64,000 nucleotides of DNA from Pegoplata infirma. Its lineage: Eukaryota > Arthropoda > Insecta > Diptera > Anthomyiidae. The stretch covers positions 12,887,716-12,951,715 of the forward strand of contig OY992537.1 of the NCBI GenBank assembly GCA_963921195.1. Direction: 5' to 3'. A program made the position numbers and the translations under genes. Positions 33,699 through 44,160 of the stretch are shown one piece after another. Below the pieces are notes generated by a model. It saw only the letters and a list, made by a program, of their open reading frames with translations, did not search any database and was not told the DNA's origin. Numbering within the stretch: position 1 is the stretch's first letter; each line of letters opens with the position of its first letter.

Positions 33699-35765
33699 AG
33701 AGCTTTTAATTTGTGAAATTAAAAAGAGCTTTTATTTTAAAACGTCTATTAAACGTTACTTAAAAATGTAAAAAAAAAAATGTTTCACTTGAAAATGTTA
33801 ATATACTATATTGATCGTGAGCTTCACTTTAACTGCAACAAACTTGTGCTTGAAAATGCTATAGATTGTACACGAGCCTTCAATCCTGATTAATGATCAT
33901 TTACGCTAATTAAGCAAAATAACAGTTACTTGTAGCTTTTGCTGAATATTACGAAAGAGGAATTAAAATAAAATTTTTAAAAATGTTTTCACTATTTTTT
34001 TTTTTTTATAAAAGAAAATTTAAATGGCAGTGAGAAGTGGCATTTCAGTTTTGTAATGATAGTTTCTGTCTTGGAATTACCAATAGTTGTTGATTTAAAA
34101 TTCTTTTGTTACGGTTTGAGGCGCTTAAATTTTAAGTGAAATTTCACTCGTTAAATACAGAGTACTAGGCTTTAGATAAAAGCTTTTCCTGTAAAATTAA
34201 TTGGAATTGTGATGTTATTATTAAATAAAAGCTTTTACTCAAATGTTCCACAGTTTTGATTGCAACTGAGTTTTTTTTTTTGCCAAACTTAAACGTATAT
34301 ATTAAAACTATAAAAAAATTAGGCTTTTACATTAAAATTTTTAACATTATACTTCAACATAAGCTGAACAACAAGCTTTTATATGGATGATTGCATTTAA
34401 GCTTTTTATTTTGCTTTAAGCTTTTATTTTGAAATTAACAAAACAAAACACCGGGAAAGTGTTTTGTTACATTCTAGTTGCAAAAACAGTTTTTACTTGA
34501 AAAAGATACTTATTGCATTTGACCCTAAAGGCTGAGTTAGGCACCCGTAACCGTAAACTAGCGTAGCGTAGAGAGTTTTTCGTTACATGAGAACAAATGA
34601 GAGCAGTTATTCTTCTTTGCAGACGTCTACGTGATTTTCTATTTGATTTTGATCGCTACGCTAGTTTACGGTTACGGGTGCCTAACTCAGCCTTTAAATA
34701 TTACTGAAAAGAAAGCTTTATCTTGAGATTTCATTTGAATAGAAAGAAAAATAAATTAGGGCAACAAATTATGAATAAACATTTAATACATCATAGTAAA
34801 AATTAAAAAGTGGTTGGAAATGTTTTAAACAAAAGCTTTTTCTTTAAATTGGAGTGTGTTTTGACTGTGAAAAGCTTTTTAAAGCTTTTAAATAGAGGCA
34901 ATTCTGTTTATTAAAATTTGTTTATCTGAAATACTTTAATAGATTATTTAAGCCTTTACAACCAGCTTTGAATAATGTTAAATTCAAACCGATTATTTAA
35001 GAAAATTCCTTTGAGTATCTGATTCCTACATCACTAAAAACACATGCATGCAAACTTTTCAATAATAAAAAAAATTTCATCTATGGTCTTAAAAACTTTC
35101 TCCTATGTAAAACATTGTCTTGTCTGTATTTTGGTTTCATTCTTTAAGGCCACATATGTTAATGTTTTTGAAAAAAAATCAAGTTTCTAAAATAAAAAGG
35201 GAAACTGTTCATTGAAAATGCATAATTTTTATTTTTTTTTATAAAAATTTCAAATATGTATATGAAGTCGTAAAAGTTAATGTAAAATATTTAAATCTAT
35301 AAATTATGCTAAAAAATAAAAATCACCATCTTCTACTATTTGATATATTGTATTGTTTGTATATTTTAGAAAGAGAAAAATTAGAATTGAAGACTATTTG
35401 TTTTATGGTTAAAAGATAATAAATGTAAGAAAACATATGCAGGAATAGAGAAATTCTGTGGTAAAGATGAACTTAAACTGTTTTAACCACGAAAGAAAAG
35501 TTTTTATTTTCCATTTTTTTTTTGCAAGAGGGGTACAGAAACATGAAAAGGGTGTAAACTTTAACAATTGTGGTTGACATAAAGTTTGAAGGAAAAAAAT
35601 ACAAATAAACAAAGTCTTATGACTCTTTTAAGAAAATAAATTTTGTGAGATCTTTAAAATCAATTCATGTGTTAATAAAGTTTAAAGATTATTTAAAGAT
35701 ATGTCGAATCTACACTTAAAATAATAACTCTGTAAAATACTCTGTAAAATGACTGTAATCTCAAT
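33699..35765. other. AAGCTTTTA-rich and unassigned sequence
   Basis: The AGCTTTTA words continue to about 34960 and then fade. No frame, RNA gene or element ends were found apart from the MITE at 34527-34696. Confidence 0.4.
34527..34696. mobile_element. ~170-bp MITE with ~40-bp perfect inverted ends
   Basis: Left end AAAGGCTGAGTTAGGCACCC continues through GTAACCGTAAACTAGCGTAG. The right end is its inverse. TA or TAA may be the target duplication, but the A/T run around the ends makes this ambiguous. The near-perfect arms suggest recent insertion. Confidence 0.85.
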
Positions 35766-36086
35766 TTAGATTTAGATTTAGATTAGATTTATTTATTGAT
35801 TGATTTCCTGCACAACAAGACTAAGCTTATAATTATAGTACAGGATTATAAATGTATACAAAAAAATGCCTGATTTAATTGAGTTAAATTAAAATTAAGA
35901 TTACTTTAAATAATAAAATATATGTAGTTTACATTTTATAATAAAAGTAAAAAAGAAGAGAAACAAAAAAATAAAAAAAATATAAATATATAAATAAAAA
36001 TAAACGAAATAAAATTATTTTATATAAAATGGTTTGGGTATTAAAAAATTAAATAAACAAAATAAAAAAAAATGAAATGAAATAAA

Positions 36087-37097
36087 TTAAGCAAAAGATT
36101 TAAAAAGCTCTTTCCTAAAAGTCATTGCGTTGCTGTTTGTTTGTTGGTCATCTGGAAGATCGTTCCAAAGACGAATAGCGGTAATGAAAAATTGCCATTC
36201 AGAAACTAGGCATCGAAATCTCGGAAAAATTATCTTTTTACCCCTTGGAGATCTAGCAAATCTTATTTTTTCAAATAGGTATTTCGGCTTTTCGGTAAAA
36301 ATTACTTTATGAAAGAACAAAAGAACCCTTGTCTTAAGCAGGCTTTCAAAAGAAACACCATAGAGAGTCTTCGAAAATGTTGAAACTTGTTCACGCTTTT
36401 TAAGTCCATGAATATATCTTATAATGTTATTATATAAGACTTCAAGTTTTCCCGTACTAACGGAATCGCAGTATGAAAACAGCTCGCATCCGTATGTGAG
36501 GCTTGGAATCAAATAAGCTTTTGCAAGAAGTATTCTTACATTCAACGGTGTAAAATATTGGACGGACCACAAGGTTCTTAGTTTAACATACATTTGTCCC
36601 ACCAGTGCATTGACATGGCTTGACCAAGTTAGATTGCTGTTAAACACTAATCCTAGATTTTTTGCAGTTTGTACGATTTCAATTTTTTCATTGTTAATTA
36701 CGATATCCTTTTCGATTAAAGGTGTTACAGTTTTTTTATGGATCACCAGACATTTAGATTTTCGAGGATTTAAGCACAGACCATTTTGAGATGCCCACCG
36801 ATGTATATTGCTTAGGTCATAATTGAGTTTGTCAACATTTTCACTGATTGATTTAGCTGGACTACTTAGGTACAATTGTACGTCATCTGCATACATGTGG
36901 ACACTACAGTGGGATAAATGTTGGGGCAGGTCGTTAGCGTACATAGAGAAAAGTATTGGTCCTAAAATCGATCCTTGGGGTACACCTTTTGAAAGTGGTA
37001 ATGGATTAGACACTTTGTCGTTCACGAATACTGATTGAATGCGATCAGTGAGGTAGGATGATATAAGTTGTGTTGATGTAGACGAAAAGTTAAACAA
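36087..37097 (-). CDS. LINE reverse transcriptase, C-terminal part
   Basis: About 336 codons in the same frame as 37299-39089. It carries GVPQGSILGP (38-47), the catalytic YADD box (69-72), NPRKSKCLVI and NLGLVFNSNLTW, then the thumb and a C-terminal region without RNase H or zinc finger. The first codon is TTG and is not a real start. The segment is the continuation of the upstream frame, cut off by the MITE. The inserted 204 bp (196-bp MITE plus 8-bp duplication) is a multiple of three, so both parts share one frame. The undisturbed protein would be 932 residues, usual for a LINE ORF2. Confidence 0.92.
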   Translation of the reverse strand: MFNFSSTSTQLISSYLTDRIQSVFVNDKVSNPLPLSKGVPQGSILGPILFSMYANDLPQHLSHCSVHMYADDVQLYLSSPAKSISENVDKLNYDLSNIHRWASQNGLCLNPRKSKCLVIHKKTVTPLIEKDIVINNEKIEIVQTAKNLGLVFNSNLTWSSHVNALVGQMYVKLRTLWSVQYFTPLNVRILLAKAYLIPSLTYGCELFSYCDSVSTGKLEVLYNNIIRYIHGLKKREQVSTFSKTLYGVSFESLLKTRVLLFFHKVIFTEKPKYLFEKIRFARSPRGKKIIFPRFRCLVSEWQFFITAIRLWNDLPDDQQTNSNAMTFRKELFKSFA

Positions 37098-37107
37098 AGA
37101 CTTTAGC

Positions 37108-37303
37108 CATAGAGAAACATAGAGGCGAAGGTGAAAGAAAAAACAATATTGCTATCTTTTTCTAATTTCTCACACGTACGTTGTCGATATGAATTCACCA
37201 CACAATACATGTTTACAAGTCGTACTTTGTCAACAAATACATTTAAACAAGTTGTACTTTGACAACTCAATTTTTGACGCCTTCGCCTCTATGTTTCTCT
37301 ATG
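37108..37303. mobile_element. 196-bp MITE inside the LINE frame
   Basis: The ends CATAGAGAAACATAGAGGCG and its inverse form 24-bp inverted repeats. The target duplication is a perfect 8 bp, ACTTTAGC (37100-37107 and 37304-37311). Eight-base duplication suits hAT or P-type elements. The middle is AT-rich and non-coding. Confidence 0.93.
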
Positions 37304-39089
37304 ACTTTAGCTTTGAACATAAAATTTGATGGTTAACTGTGTCAAAAGCCTTGGAGTGATCAAGTAAGATCAAAAAGTTAATTTTACCGTCATCAAGTTC
37401 GCGCCGTATATTCTCCGAAACATCAATGAGAGCTGTTACGCAGCTGTGATTAGGACGAAAACCAGACTGATTCTTACATAGTAATTGATTTTCATAAACG
37501 TAAGTACTTATTTGGCGGTGTAAGATTTTTTCTAATACTTTTGACAGGAAGCTTAAAATAGCAATTGGTCGATACTCGGTGTTCGATTTTGGAATTGGAA
37601 TTATTTTCGCATGCTTCCATTTTGCAGGAAAATAACTTGTAGTGATGATGGTGTTGAATAGGTGAGTTATATACGGCAAAAGAACTGGTAAAACTAATTT
37701 AATGAATTTGGGATGGAGATTATCATATCCTACAGCATTGGTTTTTATCTGTATACTGCTATTGATCACATCAAGCTGTGAAATGCAGGAAAACTCAAAC
37801 GCATTATTGTTGTTGTTAGTATGAAATGTATTGTTGACGAGTGGTATGTTGTTTGTTGTTACTGTTGGGCTACTGGCAAAAATTATATTGAGGTCATCAG
37901 CATCAATAGAAGATGTTGTGTTTTTATCAGGATTACCAATTCCAATGTCCTTAATGGTTTTCCAAGTCCGTTTAGAATCAAGAGCAGAGCCAAAACGCTT
38001 GGAATAGTACTCCGACTTTGCAATTCGTATTTGATTATTAACTTCCTTTCTTAAAGAACGAAACTCAGCTTTTAGAACTGCTGTCCTAAAACGTTTCCAC
38101 CGGGAGTACGCTAAATCCCTACGTTTTATTGAAAATTGGATAGTAGAATTGAACCACGGGTTATTTTTCTGTCTGATAGTTTTGGTTTTCAAAGGTACTG
38201 TTTCATCATATAGTTGCACAATATTGTTCTCAAGAAAGGATAGTTGTTCATCTACAGAAGTCATGTTGTAGATATTATTCCAATTTATCTGTAAAACGTT
38301 TTCATTCAAAAGATTGTAGTTTATGTTTTTTAAATCACGATATGAATAGGATTGATCCTTTTGTTCTAACAAAAAGTCGTATGCTGCAAATACCAAATCA
38401 TGCTTGGAAAAACATGAAGCTGAAACCTGATCATAATGCAGAACTTTCGAAGTGTCTCCCACAAAAATAAGATCTATGAGCGTTGAATTGGTTTTAGTAA
38501 AGTGAGTAGCCATGGTAGTATTGGTCGGTGTGAGTCCTATCGACTCCATACTGTCTTTAAACGAAGTTTCCCTTAATAGGTTTGAGTTAAAGTCCCCAGC
38601 AATTAAGATATCATTGTATGGCATAATTAAGGATTCGGTTTTCACAACAAAATTTGTATAAATAATAGAGCTGTTCGGTCTATAAACACAACCAACTAAC
38701 ATTTTTCTTCCAAAAGATGAGATTTCAAGATAGATATGTTCAATTACGTCCTTTTTCCCCGTTTTACTACAGTATTTGCAAGTAATATTGTCTTTGACAT
38801 ATATGGCAACACCACCACCACCTCCAACTAGTCTATCAGATCTAAATATTTTATATCCATGTAAAGATACAAGACCATCTGGTATTGACTTACTGAGCCA
38901 TGTCTCAGAAACACAAATAACATCTACGTTCGAATTTTCAAAAATCCACCTAAATTCGTCAATTTTGGGCTTTAAACTTTGGGCATTGATGTGGCAAATT
39001 TTTAAACCTTGTTTCTGTTTGGCAAGGATTTTCACCATACTAATTGTTACGTCTGTGGAATTTATTCTAAGACTATTACGCCTGGCCAT
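37299..39089 (-). CDS. LINE endonuclease and N-terminal reverse transcriptase (interrupted)
   Basis: 596 codons from an ATG. The AP-type endonuclease fills about residues 30-235. It shows ICHINAQS (31-38), SETWL (61-65), YRPN (136-139), GDFNSN (165-170) and the SKHD motif (228-231), which supply the expected catalytic Asn, Glu, Asp and His. Reverse transcriptase begins near residue 450, with RPIAILS (507-513), SGFRPNHS (542-549) and LLDHSKAFDT (575-584), the last carrying the first catalytic Asp. The frame then runs into a stop just inside the MITE at 37108-37303. No other stop or frameshift occurs, so the copy was probably intact shortly before the insertion. Its product would nick DNA and copy the element RNA at the nick. 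Confidence 0.92.
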   Translation of the reverse strand: MARRNSLRINSTDVTISMVKILAKQKQGLKICHINAQSLKPKIDEFRWIFENSNVDVICVSETWLSKSIPDGLVSLHGYKIFRSDRLVGGGGGVAIYVKDNITCKYCSKTGKKDVIEHIYLEISSFGRKMLVGCVYRPNSSIIYTNFVVKTESLIMPYNDILIAGDFNSNLLRETSFKDSMESIGLTPTNTTMATHFTKTNSTLIDLIFVGDTSKVLHYDQVSASCFSKHDLVFAAYDFLLEQKDQSYSYRDLKNINYNLLNENVLQINWNNIYNMTSVDEQLSFLENNIVQLYDETVPLKTKTIRQKNNPWFNSTIQFSIKRRDLAYSRWKRFRTAVLKAEFRSLRKEVNNQIRIAKSEYYSKRFGSALDSKRTWKTIKDIGIGNPDKNTTSSIDADDLNIIFASSPTVTTNNIPLVNNTFHTNNNNNAFEFSCISQLDVINSSIQIKTNAVGYDNLHPKFIKLVLPVLLPYITHLFNTIITTSYFPAKWKHAKIIPIPKSNTEYRPIAILSFLSKVLEKILHRQISTYVYENQLLCKNQSGFRPNHSCVTALIDVSENIRRELDDGKINFLILLDHSKAFDTVNHQILCSKLKS

Positions 39090-39300
39090 TTACAAATAAT
39101 AGTGAATAAAATAAATACCAAAAAAGAAACCAACGCAAAACGCAACGCAATTTTTTAGGATAAGTTAAATAAATAAAAATAGGTTGAAAAAAAATAAAAT
39201 ATAACATAAGTTTTATGAAAATATTGTAAATAGTAAAGTTGATAATGAACATAATGATTTTAACATAAAAAGACAGTATGATATTACATAGTACATTCAA

Positions 39301-39598
39301 CAGATATTTGACAGAGTTTTCTGTCAAAATGCAGATTTAAAAGAAATAATTTGTATTTTGTTGTGACATAAAAACAAAGTTTTATCTGTTATATTACTTT
39401 TAACTTTGTAATCTTAATTTTACAGATAATTGGCAGAATTTTCTGCTAAAATACAGATTAAAGCGAAATACTCTGTATTTTTTATAACAAAAAAACTAAG
39501 TCGTATTTGTATTTTTACTTATTTCTATGTAATCTTAATTTCATAGTTAAAACAGAGTTTTCTGTAAAACGACAAAAATTGTATCTGTATCTGTATTT
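39301..39598. repeat. ~120-bp diverged tandem units beside the LINE 5' end
   Basis: Units start CAGATATTTGACAG (39301), CAGATAATTGGCAG (39423) and CATAGTTAAAACAG (39542). The first two end TGTAATCTTAATTT, and all contain AGA(A/G)TTTTCTG. Two full units and part of a third are present. They lie just upstream of the LINE reading frame, so they could be 5' UTR promoter monomers, or an older repeat the LINE inserted into. Confidence 0.75.
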
Positions 39599-39629
39599 TT
39601 TTTTTTTTTTTGAGAAAATGTTAAAAAGT

Positions 39630-40133
39630 ATAAAAAATACAGTCCAAAATAAAAGAGCTAGACTTCCAAAGTTTGGCACGAATTTGTCTTGTGGTCTTAG
39701 GCTGGTTAAGTTCGGAAATGGCAAAAATCGGAAAAAGGGGAAAAAAGTTCCCCCTTAGAGAACTAAACCAATCTCAGAAAAAAGCTATTTTTTGTAGGAT
39801 TTTTATACCCTCCACTTACTGGTATATTTAGGTTTGTCGTTCCGTTTGTAAATCATCGAAATATCGGTCTGGGGCCCCATAAAGTATATATATTCATGAT
39901 CCCCGATCGATTTTAAGACATTCTAGCGATGTCCGTCTGTCTGTCTGTGGAAATGGTGATCACGGCCAAAATACTTAGTTCTCCCGAGAAGTTTGGTATT
40001 ACATTTGAGCAATATCAGTTTAGCGGTTCAAAAGTTAGGAACGAAAATGTAAGGACACCTGATAAATTTTAGTACATTCAACATAACCTAAAAATACAAA
40101 ATGCTTTAATTCGGCTGCTGGTTGACATATGAG
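39630..40133 (+). mobile_element. Two adjoining DINE-1-like fragments
   Basis: 39630-39805 is the middle of a GGCTGTGCC-type copy (CAGTCCAAAATAAAAGAGCT, AGTTCCCCCTTAGAG). At 39806 a short-type copy begins (TATACCCTCCACTTAC, the GTTCCGTTTGTAA box and a short GTCTGTCTG tract) and stops at 40133. Confidence 0.75.
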
Positions 40134-40641
40134 GCATTCCACACCAAATGTCCCACTACAGAAAAACATGTGTCCCATAAATTTCTTAATAGGTTGTTTG
40201 GATAGCCCTATATGAAACTAAGAAAAATGCGTTTTTGGTTTTTTAAATTTTCAAAAACTGGGCTTAGGAGGCGTGGTCAAATATTGGAAAAATGGTAAAA
40301 TTTGTGGCAAGTTGCCTTGAATAAATATTTATCACATTAAAACATTTACAGTCTTATATAGTTTTGTATGGGCTATCGATAATTTTTTTTTTTTTTTTAA
40401 ATTTTCAAAACCCATTCTGAAATTTTCCATTTTTAAAAAAAGTCAATTTATCAAAAATCCGGCCACTTTTTTTTTCTTTTTTAAATTTTTTTTTTAAAGT
40501 TTAGATGTTTGTCCATCCGCACAAAAAAATTCAGAAACACGTTCTTCGTTTTTTTTTTCCAGAAAATCGCATTTGAATTTTTCTTGTCATAATGTTGTCT
40601 TAACGTTGCGAATGAGTAATATTAATTGCATAAATATTCCG
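40134..40641. other. Unclassified repeat-like sequence
   Basis: It starts GAGGCATTCCACACCAAATG, which resembles the end of the palindrome at 55062 (GGGGCATTCCATGTCAAA). It has phrases such as TTCAAAAACTGGGCTTAGGA. It lies between two DINE-1-like pieces. No boundaries were proven. Confidence 0.4.
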
Positions 40642-41242
40642 AATTTACGAGATAAAAAACAAGAGAGTAATGAGACTGGTGAAGCTTGGCATGTATCTTT
40701 GCCGTTCCCCAGTTCTATTTGGTATTAAATTTCAGCTCAATCGGTCCAGTGTTTCAAAAGTTATAAGCAAAACCCTGAATTTCAGATTAGTTGAATCTTA
40801 AATGCCACGTGTTAACCAAGTTTTAAAAGCATTGGTGGTAACTTAACAATGCTTTTCAAACTTGTTTAACTTTAAAGCAATGCTTTTTAAACTTGTTTGG
40901 TTTTAAAAGCATTGGTTACTTAAAAATTACACTCGAAAAAAATTTTACACTCGAAAAAAATTTTACACTCCAAAAAAATTTTACACTCAAAAAGAAATTT
41001 ACACTCAAAAAAAATTTTACACAAAAAAAAAATTTAGTTTTTTTTACAAAAATGACAACAACCCTTGCGAAATAATGTAAGAGACAAAAAAGTTGAAAGA
41101 AAGTATGAAGTGAGGTTAAGATTGCTAGAAATAGAATTGTAGTGTTGGAAACTGTCAAAATTTATTCTGTAGAAACTATAAATATTCACATATATAAAAA
41201 ACAGTTTTCATTAACAAGACAAACCGACATTTAAAATCCTAC

Positions 41243-42548
41243 ACGCAAAAAAAAAATCTGTGTCAGATTGAGCAATCCTACTTGGTAAAACTTTTTTCAT
41301 ACCAAAAAAATTTTTTTACCAAATTTTTGCTAAAATTATGCTTGTCGATGTTAAAGTAACATAATTAGGTTTTTATGTAAAATAACCAAGTAGCTTGCAC
41401 AATAACGCAAATTACTTGCACAAAAATTTATCGAAAGAAAACAACAAAAAAAAAAAAAACAAACACAGAACGCCATATTCATTTTGTATTTTTGTGTGCG
41501 TGCTTCGTTTATTTTTTGTGTTATAAAAACGTAAAAAGGAAATTGATAAATAAAATTAAAATTAATTAATAAATAAAAATAAATAATTAGTTTTTTAAAA
41601 GATAAATAAATGTAAGATACAAAAATGATAAAGTTAATTTTGCTGTCATAACTTAAAACACCATTCATTTAGCAAAACCAATGGAGTCCCAGACGTTTGT
41701 TTCAATGAATTACAAATGGAAATGATAAAGTGAGTATACCCCTATTCCGAAGACACCAATAAGGTTTAATAGATTTTTAGTTAAAAAATAGTGTTTGGTA
41801 ATAATATTCTATTTTTACAGGGTACTGCTAAATAAATTGTTGAAGCTATGGCGAATCCTTCACTACAATAAAGAGCGTGGGCACCAGTCCTCCATTTAGC
41901 TAAAAAATTAAAACCTAAAAACTCATTTATATATCAAAGCCAATGGAGTCCAGACCTGTTTTGATGAGTTACAAATGGAATCACAAAGTAAGTGTTCCTC
42001 CTAACCAAAAGACCAATGGGGTTTACTAGTTTTCTAAATTAAAAATTTATGTTTTGTAATAATTTTCTATTTTTACAGGATGCTTTTAAATAAATTCGTG
42101 AAGCTATAGCGGATCCTTCACTTCAAGAAAAAGCGTAGGCAGCAGTCACTGGAGAAAATTGTACATAAAGGGTCAGTTGGTCGGTGGTAAATAAAATCCT
42201 ACACAATAGTTATTATATTAATATGGATTTATTCTGTGAAAATTTTAAATTCAAGAAATATACAAATTTTTACAAAAATTTTATAGAAAATTTATTTTAG
42301 CATAAATGTAGTAATTTTTAGCATTATTTTTAGTCACCTTTTCTAATAATTTTGGTATATTTCACCATATTTCTTTTGGTATATTTTACCAAGTTTTTGC
42401 TTAAATAGCATTAGCATTTTCTTCAAAATTTTTTACATAAGTGTTTTGGCTAAATTACGAAAACTACTTCGTCGGTTGTAGTTTTAGCATATTCTTGGTA
42501 AAATTATGCCAGATTTTTGCTCACTCCGACACAGATTTTTTTTTGCGT
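41243..42548. mobile_element. 1.3-kb TA-flanked element inside copy 1
   Basis: Ends are CACGCAAAAAAAAAATCTGT and its inverse, and TA lies on both sides. Removing the element and one TA restores ATCCTACTGATGATG, seen in the other two copies. This matches Tc1/mariner-type insertion. The inside has a ~260-bp duplication (from about 41674 and 41935). Both units carry AATGGAGTC, a GTGAGT or GTAAGT, CTATTTTTACAGG and a decayed peptide PSLQ. Confidence 0.82.
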
Positions 42549-42740
42549 GTACTGATGATGACACTAACTGGGGTGTTTGAAACCGGTATGGGAATTACCA
42601 GAAATGTCTATAATTTTTAGAAATTCAATTTTTCTTCTGCATTTTTTCAACTTGAACCCTTATAACAAATATAATTAGAGCCCGTGCTCGATCTGTTCTT
42701 ACAGAAAAAATCAAATAAAATTACTGACAAAATATGTCGC

Positions 42741-42832
42741 CATTAGGCACGTCTCCGAAATTGAAAATGCAAATTCCTTCATTTGTGTCTGCAATTCCAG
42801 ATCATGTTGGTAACCCTTGCGAAATAATGTAA
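42741..42832 (+). pseudogene. C-terminal end of a Penelope-like ORF (fragment)
   Basis: The frame reads LGTSPKLKMQ then IPSFVSAIPDHVGNPCEIM and a TAA. The copy at 63091 encodes the same residues, and the one base difference inside this stretch (TTG to CTG) is synonymous. This is consistent with a formerly selected coding end just upstream of, and running into, the terminal repeat. The rest of the protein is missing, so its function is inferred from context only. Confidence 0.5.
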
Positions 42833-42884
42833 GAGACAAAAAAGTTGAAAGAAAGTATGAAGTGAGGTTGAGATTGCTAGAAAT

Positions 42885-44160
42885 TAGAGTTTGCAAAACG
42901 ATTAAAATCGTAATCGTAATCGCGATTAATCGCACCAATTAATCGTAATCGTAATCGACAAAAAAATCATGCGATTACGATTAAAAATTTTCTATGAAAT
43001 ATATTATATTTATAACGAATTTAAATCAGTTTCAAATTTTTTTAAACCCATTCTGAAGTTTCTATTAAAATTATTTGCCAAAAAAAGAAATTAGTCTTAA
43101 AAACGATTATTTTCGGGACAATTTCAAACAAAAAGTTTTCGTAAAAGTCATTCAAATTTAAAATAAATTTTAAATTTTGACCTGATTGTGAGTAAATTTT
43201 AAAGAGTTTTGTTTTTAAAATATACTCAAAAGGCTTTGGTCAAAAAATTTGGACATGAAATTTTGTCAAAAAACTTAATTTTTTCATACTTTGACCGCTG
43301 TTTGACTAATGATGTCTTGTAAATTTTTTAAATAAATTTTTTTATTCAACAAAGAATTTTAATTATAAGTTTAAAAAAAAAAAAATTAACAAAAAAATTA
43401 AAACATAACTTAAACAAGTAAAAAAGTTAAATTCGGCATTGCCGAATGTAGTGATACCCTCCACAATTTCAAAAAGATTATTGCAAAAAACTTTATTTTA
43501 AAGGAAATTACTTTAAAAAAAAAAATAAATTTGAAAAGAAATTTCCGCGGAAAAAATTTTTGGTTAAAAAAAATCCGCGATTTTTTTTCTTTTTTTTTTG
43601 TCAAAAAATATGTTCATACTTGTTTAAATACCATTTGGTGTTCAATTATGTTCACATATGTCAACCAGAAGCCGAATTAAACCATTTTGTATTTTTAGAT
43701 TATGTTGAATGTACTAAAATTTTGTCCGTGACAGCATTTTCCACAGACATACAGACAGCCAGACGGACAGACGGACATCGCTAGAATGTCTTAAAATCGA
43801 TATGGCATGATGAATATATATACTTTATGGGGTCAGAGACCCATATTTCGATGAGTTACAAACGGAATTACAAACTTATATATACCCTCTATCACTAAGT
43901 GGAGGGTATAAAAAGAGACTGTGGTGCCAAAATCTCAAATTATTTTTACTGGGAAAGTTCGAAAGCTTTTAATTTTATTTCTTAAAAATAATAGTTTTTG
44001 TTCTAAAAAATACGTTATTAAATGTAAGTTTCAAAATATATTTTTAAAGATATTGAAACTCAAATTATTAAAAAAATTCGATTAATCGTAATCGCGATTA
44101 ACGGCAATTTTTTTAATCGTAATCGCGATTATGAAATATCTCGATTATTTGCAAACTCTA
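42885..44160. mobile_element. 1,276-bp hAT element with ATCGTAATCG repeats
   Basis: Ends TAGAGTTTGCAAA and its inverse, with a perfect 8-bp duplication CTAGAAAT (42877-42884 and 44161-44168), mark a hAT-type insertion. Near both ends the words CGTAATCG and CGATTAATCG repeat many times, probably as subterminal motifs. There is no transposase. A DINE-1-like copy (43414-43914) lies inside. Confidence 0.93.
43414..43914 (-). mobile_element. DINE-1-like element, short type, internally deleted
   Basis: It begins ACAAGTAAAAAAGTTAAATT with hairpin TTCGGCATTGCCGAA and ends CTAAGTGGAGGGTATAAAA. Compared with 33076-33698 it lacks about 120 bp before the tetranucleotide tract, with the join at TACTAAAATTTTGTCC. 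Confidence 0.85.

Larger units (their letters stand above)
35766..39406 (-). mobile_element. LINE (non-LTR retrotransposon), nearly full length
   Basis: It encodes an AP endonuclease-RT frame (36087-39089, split by a MITE). It ends on the minus strand in a short TTAGAT-type tandem tail (35766-35791) instead of poly-A. A 14-base near-direct repeat, TGTAATCTCAATTT (35752-35765) and TGTAATCTTAATTT (39407-39420), may be the target duplication. The right copy lies inside a ~120-bp tandem repeat, so this is ambiguous. Microsatellite tails and the SKAFDTVNH motif suggest a CR1-group or Jockey-group element. No separate gag-like ORF1 was seen. Confidence 0.8.
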
